A stretch of DNA of 64,000 bases from Posidonia oceanica (taxonomy: Eukaryota > Streptophyta > Magnoliopsida > Alismatales > Posidoniaceae): NCBI GenBank assembly GCA_037176725.1, contig JAZBRS010000039.1:20434001-20498000 (forward strand), given 5' to 3'. The position numbers and the translations under genes were made by a program. Under the pieces are notes generated by a model, which saw only the letters and a list, made by a program, of their open reading frames with translations, did no database searches and was not told the origin of the DNA. Numbering within the stretch: position 1 is the first letter of the stretch; the number at the start of each line of letters is the position of its first letter. Below are positions 9,687 to 19,402 of this stretch, one piece after another.

Positions 9687-9949
9687 GCCCTTGTGCAACC
9701 ATCATGCGGTCTTCTTTCGGATTATGCTGTACATTTCTGGCCTGCCATAGGCATTGTACTCATCAAGCTTTATCAATGAAAACTGTTTCTGCTATCTGCT
9801 TGCACATCAAGACTCATTGCTGCATTGCATATCATTATCATCATCATCTTGGGCCCTCTAACCGGACTTGCAGGCATCACAACGCAGTAAGGTCCTCAGC
9901 ACCCAATCCAGAGTCCAGAACATCTGCGGACCCGCGTCGTCAAGCTACG
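9687..9949 (+). other. Short spacer between 3' ORF and repeat region
   Basis: No gene or clear repeat apart from short TCATCATCATC runs. The hairpin-rich repeats of the 3' untranslated region begin just after it. Confidence 0.5.
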
Positions 9950-10630
9950 CCATCCGTCATCCTCAGCTGATCATCCCCAGCTGAGTCCTTTGCGGGCTGG
10001 CACCCCAAACTGCCCGGCGAAAGGTCCGTCAACCTGTCATCATCCTCAGCTGATTATCCCCAGCTGAGTCCCCTACGGGCTGGCACCCCAAACTGCTCGG
10101 TGATGGGTTCGTCAACCTATCATCCATCCACTCGTTCATCTATCTTTGCATCCTGATGCCAGGGGCGCTTCGGACATCCCCTGGTATCATCCTGATACCA
10201 GGGGCATCTTTTGGCTGCCCTGCGGTATCATCCCTAGCTGATCATCCTCAGCTAAATTCCCCTGCGGGCTGGCACCCCAAACTGCTCGGCGAAAGGTCCG
10301 TCAACCTGACACTCTTCTCGGCTGGTCACCCCAGCTGAGTCCTCAGCTGATCGCCCTCAGCTGAATCCCTTGCGGGCTGGCACCCCAAACTGCTCGGCGA
10401 AAGGTCCGTCAACCTGACACTCTTCTCGGCTGGTCACCCCAGCTGAGTCCCCAGCTGATCGCCCCCAGCTGGACCACCATCCCCTGCGGGCTGGCACCCC
10501 AAACTGCTCGGCGAAAGGTCCGTCAACCTGACACTCTTCTCGGCTGGTCATCCTCAGCTGAGTCCCCAGCTGATCGTCCTCAGCTGAGTCCCTTGCGGGC
10601 TGGTACCCCAAACTACTCGTCTGACAAGCA
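9950..10630 (+). repeat. Diverged ~105-115 bp tandem repeat, element 1 3' region
   Basis: Each unit contains a CAGCTGA-rich part followed by GCGGGCTGGCACCCCAAACT and GCTCGGCGAAAGGTCCGTCA. Good copies start near 9957, 10239, 10339, 10449 and 10549; a partial related copy is near 10045. Between about 10155 and 10235 the array is interrupted by two hairpins with TGATACC/GGTATCA-type stems. Tandem repeats in the 3' untranslated region are known for Tat/Ogre elements. Confidence 0.75.
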
Positions 10631-10840
10631 CGACACTCTTGTCATCACCCTCTGCTTTCGATACCAAGGACGCGCTGGCCAACCCCTGGTGTCATCCCGA
10701 CACCAGGGGCATCTTTTGATCGCCCCTTGGTATCGTTCTTTCCCTCTTTCCCCTATGACGTTCCTGGCGTCATGGGATGATTTCTTCTCATCATTCCCTT
10801 ACCCCTTCTTTGCCGGCCGATAAGTCCGATATCTTATCAT

Positions 10841-11580
10841 TCTCATCATTCCCTCATCCCCCTCTTTAGCTTAGCTTCTCATCATGATCTCATCCCCCTC
10901 TTTAGCTTAAACTCTCATCATGATCTCATCCCCCTCTTTAGCTTAGCTTCTCATCATGACCTCATCCCCCTCTTTAGCTTAGCTTCTCATCATGATCTCA
11001 TCCCCCTCTTTAGCTTAGCTTCTCATCATGATCTCATCCCCCTCTTTAGCTTAGCTTCTCATCATGATCTCATCCCCCTCTTTAGCTTAGCTTCTCATAA
11101 TGATCTCATCCCCCTCTTTAGCTTAGCTTCTCATCATGATCTCATCCCCCTCTTTAGCTTAGCTTCTCATCATGATCTCATCCCTCTCTTTAGCTTAGCT
11201 TCTCATCATGATCTCATCCCCCTCTTTAGCTTAAATTCTCATCATGATCTCATCCCCCTCTTTAGCTTAAGTTCTCATCATGATCTCATCCCCCTCTTTA
11301 GCTTAGCTTCTCATCATGATCTCATCCCCTCTTTAGCTTAATTTCTCATCATGATCTCATCCCCTCTTTAGCTTAGCTTCTCATCATAATCTCATCCCCC
11401 TCTTTAGCTTAGCTTCTCATCATGATCTCATCCCCCTCTTTAGCTTAAATTCTCATCATGATCTCAGCCCCCTCTTTAGTTTAAATTCTCATCATGATCT
11501 CATCCCCTCTTTAGCTTAATTTCTCATCATGATCTCATCCCCTCTTTAGCTTAACTTCTCATCATTACCTCATCCCCTCT
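10841..11580 (+). repeat. 36-bp tandem array, ~20 copies
   Basis: The unit reads CTCATCATGATCTCATCCCC followed by CTCTTTAGCTTAGCTT, with point variants (AGCTTAAATT, a one-C deletion) more common toward the right end. Copies near 10900-11200 are almost identical, so this array expanded recently compared with its neighbours. It is flanked on both sides by the same segment (GCCGGCCGATAAGTCCGATA, at about 10813 and 11583), which itself forms a GATAAG/CTTATC hairpin. Confidence 0.9.
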
Positions 11581-11654
11581 TTGCCGGCCGATAAGTCCGA
11601 TATCTTATCATTCTCATCATGCTCTCGTCCCCTCTTATCAATCAATCAATCAAA

Positions 11655-11785
11655 CAAACTCGTGCTAGGCTGATATCCGAAACTATCAATCAATCTATCA
11701 AACTCGTGCTAGGCTGATATCCGAAACTATCAATCAATCTATCAAACTCGTGCTAGGCTGATATCCGAAACTATCAACAATCAAT
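11655..11785 (+). repeat. 44-bp tandem repeat, three copies
   Basis: Three nearly perfect copies of a unit containing ACTCGTGCTAGGCTGATATC followed by CGAAACTATCAATCAATCTA. Each includes a GATA ... TATC pair that can fold. It grades on the right into the hairpin array. Confidence 0.8.
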
Positions 11786-12755
11786 CACTCTCAGGCTGAT
11801 AACCTAAACTATCTTCTGGCCGAACCATGGTTGGCCCGCAGTTGTGTTATACGGCTGACATCCAGTAACTGTCCCTCGTAATTGCACTTTTCCAGTTGAT
11901 AGGTCTGTAAACTATCCACCGGTTGACAGGACCGTAAACTGTCGCTCCAGTTGGTAGGACTGTAAACTACCGCGTGCAATTACGTTATACGGCTGACATC
12001 CAGTAACTGTCCCTTGCAATTGCGGTTTCCAGTTGATAGGACTGTAAACTATCCTCCAGTTGATAGGTCTGTAAACTATCCGCCGGTCGACAGGACCGTA
12101 AACTGTCGTTCCAGATGATAGACTGTAAACTATCCCGCAATTGCATTATACGGCTGATATCCAGTAACTATCCCTCATCATCGCGCGTTTCCAGTTGATA
12201 GGTCTGTAAACTATCCGCCGGTTGACAGGACCGTAAACTGTCGCTCCAGTTGATAGGTCTGTAAACTATCCACCAGTTGGTAGGACTGTAAACTACCACG
12301 CGCAATGATGTTATACGGCTGACATCCAGTAACTGTCCCTTGCAATGCTGTTTCCAGTTGATAGGACTGTAAACTATCCTCCAGTTGATAGGTCTGTAAA
12401 CTATCCGCCGGTTGACAGGACCGTAAACTGTCGTTCCAGATGATAGACTGTAAACTATCCGGCATTGCGTTATACGGCTGATATCCAGTAACTATCACTC
12501 ATGGTTTGTGGGTTTCCAGTTGATAGGACTGTAAACTATCCTCCAGTTGATAGGTCTGTAAACTATCCACCGGTTGACAGGACCGTAAACTGTCGTTAGG
12601 CTGATACTCCTAAACTATCACCCACAACCATGTTATACGGCTGATATCCAGTAACTATCACTCACAACTGCTCCGGTTGACAGGACCGTAAACTGTCGCT
12701 CCCGGTTGATAGGACCGTAAACTATCCGGACGATAAGCCCGTCACCTTATCGTTT
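11786..12755 (+). repeat. Array of ~27-bp hairpin monomers with compensating stem changes
   Basis: About thirty short monomers, each an inverted repeat around a conserved loop such as GACTGTAAA. Stems differ in matched pairs: GATAG/CTATC (e.g. 11898-11916), GACAG/CTGTC (11925-11943) and GGTAG/CTACC (11953-11971), all 19 nt long with a 9-nt loop. A second monomer type has GACA/TGTC (11995-12011) or GATA/TATC (12156-12172) around TCCAGTAAC. The array ends with CGATAAG/CTTATCG (12731-12752). Several monomers are joined in larger ~340-bp blocks, repeating from about 11840, 11980, 12140, 12310 and 12470. No gene. Confidence 0.9.
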
Positions 12756-13299
12756 TTTTTCTCCTTTTCGGCGTGACCTTGTCCCAGGAAGACGAGATCA
12801 CGCACCCCCTTTCTGCGATGGGAGAGTTGGCCTCTCTCCCCTCGCGCCCTTCTTTCCTGCTAGCTTGCTCCCCGGGCGGGGACCAGCTGCACCCTGTTTT
12901 CCCTCGCTTTGTCGTGCAAGCCTGCCCTCCCTGCCAGACATTTGCACCACATCGCGCCTTTTTACCATTTTCTTGCATCATCTCTGCACTTTCTTAGCTA
13001 GCACTGCATGTCATTTTAGCATCACCAGTATCACTTGCGCAGCATCAGCATTTTCTTCTAGCTGCACTAACTTTTATACTAACTCTTGCATTACACTCGC
13101 ATCAGCATGCATACACACAGCACAGCATCCATCTGCACTGGCATTTTGCATTGCGGCAACGGGCTACGATCTTCGGTGCATCCGCCGAATAAGTAGCTCA
13201 CGCCCATAGCAACCCGCTGCTCCCGCCGGTCAGATGGGGTGTCTTGTCAACCCTGAGCAGCGGCCGCGCTACGCTTGCCCTTGCTCAGGGAGGGGCATC
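12756..13299 (+). other. Element 1 3' untranslated end with polypurine tract
   Basis: No coding region. A CAGCATCAGCAT-rich stretch (about 13010-13150) and CATCCGCCGAATAAGT (about 13178) recur at the same place in element 2 (about 45360-45590). The purine-rich tract just before the LTR is CAGGGAGGGGCATC (13286-13299), the expected primer for plus-strand DNA; element 2 has CATGGAGGGGTATC at the matching place. Confidence 0.7.
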
Positions 13300-13979
13300 T
13301 GTTGACACCCCATCTTGGCAGGCCTGGACCCTTGGAGCCCTCCTTGGTGATTGCTGGATCAAACCCCAACCAAACCCTAACCCTAGTCCCTCTTCTCAAC
13401 CCTTCAAAATCAGCCTGTCTTGGCCTAAACCTTTACCCCCCTTCCCAACCTCTGAACCTAACCAAAATCCATAGGAAAACCCACCACTATCCACTCAACA
13501 AACCTATCCAAAAACCTAGGATTTTCCAAGCCTGACCCATTCCCAAAAACCCTAGAAAACTTAGGTGAAACTACCCCTTTTCTACACCTTGAAACCCCTC
13601 CAAAACCTCTTTAGAATCAAACCAAAATTTCAGACCCAAGACTTCAAAACCTAGACTACCCACCCACCAATTTTCACTCCATTCCAAGACCATTAGGACC
13701 CTCTTTCACCCAAATTATCCTTTTCTCTCTCCGGGATTATCATTTTCTCTCTCCTCTCTCTCTCCTGATTATCATCTCTCTTTTCATCCCTTTCTGATCC
13801 TTTTTCTGGTCTGGCTGTGGGCCCCCTCTGTGCTTCTATCCTTCCTCTATCCTATCCCTATTTTTACTTTATTTTTAACACTTTTTCTGAATTTTTAAAA
13901 ATCGTTTTCCTCCAACCTATCTTTTTCCTTTTATTCCCCTTTTTATTCCATTTTTTCCTCCTTCTCTTTTCCCTTTTCT

Positions 13980-14760
13980 CCCTTTTGCAAAAATCCACAA
14001 AAACCCATAAAAATCTGTAAAATCTCAAAACATAAAACAAACAAATCAGTACCCTAAGAAAAACAATTAAAAAATGTTAAACAAGCAATTAACAACTTAA
14101 ACTTAACTTAAGCAAGCTAAAAAGAAAACTAAACATGCAAACTAAAAAATGCAAAACAAATCAAAAGAAAACACTGAAAAATCAGGAAAAAAGCTAAAAC
14201 AAAATCAAAACCCACCAAAGGTAAAAACCCATCAGAAGAATTAAAAAACAAACCCTAAAAAGGAGAATTAAAAATCAAACATTAAAACAAATAATTAAAA
14301 AAGGCAAAGGACTTAACCTAGTAAACATAAGAAAAACAAGTTAAAAGCTTAATTAAAAAAAAAAGGGAAAGAAAACACATCTGAAAAGCTCAAAAACACC
14401 CTATCAAACCAGAAAAATCCAACTAAAAACTTCAAGAAAAATCCTTAAATAAAAATCAAGACATAACTTAAAAGACTTAAGAAAGAAAAACCCTAAGAAG
14501 ACTACAACTTTAAAATCTAAAACCAACCCTAAAATAATACAAAATAAATCCTGAAAAATCCTAATCAATGCCCTAAGTGTCCAACAAAAGAAATAAAATT
14601 TTTAAAATAATTTAAAAAGGGATTAACAAACATTTAATCAAGTGAAAACCAATTAAAAACAAAACCAAAACCCTAAAACCCTAATCAAGCCCAAAACACA
14701 TTAATCAACTCAAAATAACCATTAAAAATCTTAATTAAAATCCTAACCTACAGCAAAACT
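13980..14760 (+). other. A-rich U3 block with telo-box motifs
   Basis: A sequence of more than 50% A with few G, and many short AAACCCTAA-like words, e.g. near 13374, 14250, 14490, 14527 and 14667. The solo LTR has the same block at about 25265-26030. Telo-boxes of this form are known binding sites for plant telomere-repeat-binding factors; any role here is inferred. Confidence 0.5.
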
Positions 14761-15199
14761 CTTCTAATATTTTTACTTATTTTTAGTTTATTTTTACCTA
14801 TTTTATTTCCCCATTCTACCCTCTCTTTCTTTCCTCCTTCTTTCTTTCTTTCTTTCTTTCTTTCCTTCCTTACTGGGCTCAATCCGGCCCATTTCTTCTT
14901 TTCTTTCTTTTTCATTCTTTTTCTCAGCCCGCAGCAGTCCGGCCCACGCTTCGTCTCCTCCTTCTTCTTCCTCGCGCTTCCACCGGATTTCCTTCCCGCG
15001 AGCTCGCTGCTACAGATCTCCCTCCATCCATTTGAATTCGAAGCTCCGTCCTTTCATCTACAGCAGCTCGCCGCCCCTCCTTCATCTCAGCGCCTTTTCC
15101 GGAGGCTTTGAATGCCGGTCGACTCGCCGACATCCATCGCGTCTGCTGCAGTGCCGCCGATGAGTTTGAATTCAGCAACGCGCCAGCAGCAGCTCCGGA

Positions 15200-15205
15200 T
15201 ATAAG
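15200..15205 (+). promoter_or_regulatory. Candidate TATA box of LTR A (TATAAG)
   Basis: TATAAG lies in a GC-rich setting just before a CAATCAGAGAGAGAGAG stretch. The solo LTR has TATAAT (26475-26480) at the aligned place, also followed by TTCCTTCAATC. If this is the promoter, U3 is about 1.9 kb and some 4.2 kb of the LTR is transcribed as R plus U5. Confidence 0.5.
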
Positions 15206-18200
15206 TCCCCGTTCCTTCCTTCAATCAGAGAGAGAGAGATAGACCTTCAATTGGCAGTGAGAGAGAGCAACGAGAGACCACCAGCAAACCAGAGACCAAA
15301 ATCCGATTTTTCTTTCCTTTCTGTGCGATCTTCCTTCTCCCCTGATCCTCTTCCAATTCCGGAGTGAAAAGAGAGAGGAAAAGAGAGTGTTTGTGAGTTC
15401 TGGGCATCCCGGAGAGAAGCCCTCATCAGAGCCCGATCCCTCCATCCAGTCTTCTTCTTTCCTCCTCTGAAAATATCAGCAGAGCATCCTTCTTTCTTTT
15501 CCAATCCCCCAACACCACTCCAAGCCTCCACACTTCTCCCCTTTGCTCCCCCAAGATCACCCAAAACCCAGCCATTTCCCAGCCTCATTCTCCAGCCATT
15601 CCACCCACTGAAACCACCTAAAACCACCCGGAAACACCCCGATCACCAGACCTGCAACCCAGCTCCTTTCTTTCACAATTCCCATCACTCCAGCCCGCTG
15701 CTTCCTTCCAAACTCCACCCAGAAATTCACCTGACTCCCACCTTTCCAAAGCCCCAGACATCAGCCCTCCTCGCCCACCGTAGCTTCCAAACTTCACTCC
15801 AAACACCTGTGTCACCTTCGGACCAGAATTTGTCCCAACTCCCAAACTCCCTCTGTACTCTCCAGAAGACCAAGCTAGCCATCCAGCTTCGCTCCTCGGA
15901 CCTCCAGCAACCTCCCGGAGGGTCCCATCCAGTCCGGCGTGCAGCGAACAGTCCCCCCGACCCCCGGCTGCCTCTGTGAACCCACGATCAGTCAGATCTT
16001 CCGCCGGTCTTCGCAGCAGCTGTCCAACCATCCAGGAAGCTCCGGAGGGTCACTCTGAGTCGATCCCAGTCCTCGCGAGCAGCAGACAGCATCCACAGCG
16101 ACCGGACGAGTTCCACCGGCGACCTCTGAAGCCACCTGCGTCGGGAGGACATCCCAGCCACGGAAACAGGTATATTCTTGCTCCCTTAGTCTCCTTTTCA
16201 TCCTGCGTTGCTTCTCAGCCTTTTAGAAATAGGTTCCCGGCCCTCTTGCCCTGTTTCTGCTCGCCGCTCCGGTCGTCTTCTCCGGCGCAGTTCTTCGGTC
16301 GCTTCGTCGCTCCGGGCAGCGGAACGCAGCTCCCGCGATCGTCTCAGCTCCGCACGAGTCCCAGGAGCGTTCCCCAGCCCTCATAACGCAGCATCGCTGC
16401 GTTGATCGGCCGGACGAACCTCTTGAGGCTCTGCAGAGCTCCGGCGACTGCTCCAGCGCGCTCCAGGCTGCGTCGTCCTCCGCCGAGCATCGTCCGACCT
16501 CCGTCAGGACCTGGAGGCGCCTCCCCACCGGTCTGCGCCGCTCCAACACCCCCGTGCCGGCGTCCATGGACGCTGGCAGCTTGCTGCTACAGCGTCCATG
16601 GCCGACGGCCATAGCACTGTTCACTTATTTTTCTGATATCTAAGTTTTCTTGCAAATATTGCATTTCTGGTCTGAGTTTTTTCATTTTTACATTCCAGTC
16701 CTTATTTCATTTATTCTGCTTAGTTTTTAATTAAATACTTTGCTAAATTGCGCGATCTGTTTATGTTTTTCAATATTTGCAAGTAGATCCTTTTACTGTG
16801 CTGTGCTGCTTTATTTTTTTGTAGTTTAGTCCTCCTGTTCTCAGTTTTTGCACCTAGGTCCTGCATTTAATCAGTTCATTTATTTACTCATATTTACCAT
16901 ACTATATTGCATCCTGGCCCCTTGCATGTTTTTATTTTTGCATTTAAGTCCCATGCACTGTTAGAACTTAGGATTATTTTTTATTTTTCCATACTGCATT
17001 GCATTCCAAGTCCCTGCATTTTTCCATTTTTGCATTTAAGTCCATGCACTGTAGAAACTTAGGTTCTGATTTTTATTTTTGGTTGATGCATTGCATATTA
17101 GCCCCTCTGCTTTATCATATTTACAGTTAGGTCCATTTTAAATGGACAGTAACTGTGCTGCATGCATTTTAACTTACTGCATTGCATTTTTAACCCCATG
17201 TTTTCCAGAAATTGCACTGTGGTCCTGTCATTTAAATTCCAGAGCATATTTTCCATACTAAATTGCATTTTCAGCCCCTGCATGATTTGAAAATCACATC
17301 TAGGTCCCTGCATGTTTTAAAAAACCATGTGAAAAGACCATTTTGCCCCTAGGTCGCATTTTAGCCCCTATGCCTACCAAATTTCATACAGACCTTCCAC
17401 TAGTACCCCCAGACTCCCCAGGACCTAGTTTTCTGGAAAATTTGCATTTTAGACCCTAGATTTTTTCAAAATTGCACTCTGCCCCCTTTTGATTTCAAAA
17501 TCTTTTTTAAAGCATACCTTCTTTTCAAAACACCTTTCTGAGCCTAGTTTTTTGCCAAATAGACCCTTGGCTTCCCCTGTTTTCAAAGTCTTCTCCTGTG
17601 GAACCCTGTTTTCTGGAAAATTTGCACTTTTAGCCCCTCTTCTTTTTCAAAATGCTTTCTGAACTCCTGGTTTTTCTCAAATTACTTCTCTTTGCTTTTC
17701 TTGCTTTCGCATGCATCCTGCACTCATTTAGTCTTGCATTTTAGCATCTTCTTGCACACACTAAGCACTTCTAGCTCCCTTTCACTTGGGAGGACCTTTT
17801 TGCACATCCCTAGGACCTCCTGAACACCTAGATCTGTTCTTCTCTCCTGTTCTGGCCCTTCTGCTTCGGAGCTGCGATATCTTCCAATCCGGCCGTTGGA
17901 TCTTCTCAAATGAGCTGCCCAGGCGACCGCAGCGAAGCGCTCTTCAGCATAGACCAGACAGATTTCAGATCAGGCTCCCGGATTTCCAGGTATGTCCTCC
18001 TGAACCCCTGCATTGCATTCATTTGCATGGCATTTGCACAGTTTTCCTTGTTTTCGCTTTCTGTCTCTTCGAGCATGTAGAATAGGACTTCCCCTTTCTG
18101 CTTGTCTATTCAAATCCTCGTTTCGCGTTTCTCTGTGTGTTTCGTGTTGTGTTCTTCCTGGATTTGCCACTTAATGCGACCTTTTTCCCCTCTTTCCACG

Positions 18201-18439
18201 ATCCGATCGCATCGCGAGCTTTGGGCAGCATGCGAGACACATCGTGGAATGGTTTAGTGGGAAACAGCCGCAAGAAGGTGATAATCCCTCCATTTGTCCC
18301 TTCTCCCCTCTGTAGGTCTTCACACCTACTCTGAGTGGTCCTGAACGACGCCTGTTCTTACACACACGTTGTCTTGCCTCCCCCTTTGACCCCTTTTGAT
18401 CTCTTTCTGCATTCCTGCATTTGCATGGTTTTTTTCGAG

Positions 18440-18770
18440 GTTCTTGCTTCGCTGTTTTGGCACCGTTTCGCGTGCCCGCCCTCGTTTTCGCTCCGTTTTG
18501 CGTACCCATCTGTTTTCTTGTCTCGTTTTGCGCACTGTCTTGCCTTCTCGTTCGTTTTATGTGCCGGTTTCTTTCTCTCGCTCCGTTTTGCGTACCTTTC
18601 TGTTTTCTCGTCTCGTTTTGAGTAGTTTCCTGTTTTCTTGCCTCGTTTTGCGTGTTGTCTCGCTTTCTCGCTTGTTTCGCGTGCCGATTTCGCTTCTCTG
18701 CATCGTTTTGCGTGCCTTTCTCGTTTCTCGCCTCGTTTTGCGTGTTTTGCGCCGTTTTCCCTTGCATGTC
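18440..18770 (+). repeat. Degenerate CGTTTTGCGTGCC repeats in LTR A
   Basis: Roughly ten units of 25-45 bp, each with CGTTTTGCGTGCC or a close variant, separated by TCTCGCTC/TTTTCTCG-like spacers. The same repeats occur in the solo LTR (about 29615-29830) and, on the other strand, in the LTR at the window end (about 63830-64000). The open frames they create on both strands are low-complexity artefacts. Confidence 0.75.
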
Positions 18771-19026
18771 GATTGCATTGCATGGTTTTCTCGCTGTTTC
18801 GTTTTCTCGCTTGCATTTGCATATAGGGCTATGATGCTTACTGCCTGGAGTTCTCACGAGCTAGGTTACGCCTGGCTCGGAACACAGACAGCGCAGCTGA
18901 GCACTTAGAGAGCACGTTTACTTCCTTGCATTGTTTCTTCCCACTTAGAGCACTCCTCGAGCATTCATTTAGGCATTCATAGGCACATAGGCATCCAATC
19001 TTGCATCTTTCTGCGTATGCGAGCGT

Positions 19027-19102
19027 AAGCCTAGAAAGACCGATTTTCGGGCGTGTCGGGGGTGCCTAATACCTTCCCCGCACGTAACAGGAGTCCTTAC
19101 CC
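19027..19102 (+). other. Conserved two-hairpin block in U5 (copy 1)
   Basis: The block starts AAGCCTAGAAAGACCGA and ends GGAGTCCTTACCC. It can form CCGA/TCGG (19040-19050, 3-nt loop) and CGGGG/CCCCG (19057-19080) with an inner GT/AC. Five further copies in this window: 20363-20440, 30103-30180, 31592-31666 (minus), 48287-48362 and 63465-63540 (minus). Confidence 0.8.
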
Positions 19103-19402
19103 TGTCTTTTGGCCCGCAATGACCGTACCGCCCTTATCCTAGGTTAGAGTCATCTCATCTGCATTTGTTTGCATTTGTTTCCCTTTTGCATTGCTTTGCT
19201 TTGCATTTATTGCTCGGTTTTGCGCGTTAATTCACGCATTACCCCGGTTTTCCTCGTCTTCCGTTAATAGACGTGGTGGCGACTCTGATTTGTCTTATCT
19301 TTTCCTTTTCTCCTCGATTTTAAGTGTTTTTCGAGTTGAGCCTCTTCCTCGGATCTCAATCGCCGCTAAATAGCGAGCCTGGTTCCGATCGGGATCGCTA
19401 CA

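Larger units (their letters stand above)
1..19402 (+). mobile_element. Tat/Ogre-like Ty3/gypsy element 1 (5' end outside window)
   Basis: Order seen: gag C-terminus, protease, G-patch-like motif, RT, RNase H, second RNase H, integrase, a separate 3' ORF, a tandem-repeat region, a polypurine tract, and a 6.1 kb 3' LTR. Two RNase H domains and very large LTRs are known marks of the Tat/Ogre lineage. The LTR ends GGGATCGCTACA at 19402. The next bases, starting CAGGC, pick up LTR B of element 2 exactly where the intact copy of LTR B continues at 47312, so element 1 inserted into element 2's 5' LTR. The 5' LTR and the other target duplication lie before base 1. Pol has two amber codons and no frameshift, so this copy is younger than element 2. 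Confidence 0.9.
13300..19402 (+). mobile_element. LTR A, 3' LTR of element 1 (6.1 kb)
   Basis: It begins TGTTGACACCCC after the polypurine tract and ends GATCGCTACA. It matches the 5.9 kb solo LTR at 24582-30475 along its whole length. Parts in order: a pyrimidine-rich start, an A-rich block (about 13980-14760) with AAACCCTAA telomere-like motifs, a TATA-like box (15200), a GC-rich stretch rich in C/T (15230-16620), a long region of GCATTTTAGCCCC-type degenerate segments (16620-17700), CGTTTTGCG repeats (18460-18760), the conserved two-hairpin block (19027-19102), and a PBS-like TGGCGACTC (19277-19285). Many short frames are open here; none resembles a gene. Confidence 0.92.

Noticed and set aside
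10841..11580. CRISPR-like array of 36-bp repeats
   Set aside because: The copies are contiguous with no spacers, and the sequence is plant retroelement.
12731..12760. Hairpin followed by a T-run resembling an intrinsic terminator
   Set aside because: Bacterial-type termination does not apply in a plant nuclear genome; it is the last hairpin of the array beside a chance T-run.
14924..16624. Several frames of 60-140 residues in the GC-rich part of LTR A
   Set aside because: Similar frames are not conserved at the protein level in the solo LTR A; they reflect GC-rich leader sequence.
18171..18857. 228-residue minus-strand frame rich in Lys, Arg, Asn and Gln
   Set aside because: Covers the CGTTTTGCG repeats of LTR A; the pattern is the translation of the repeat and is not kept as one frame in the solo LTR.
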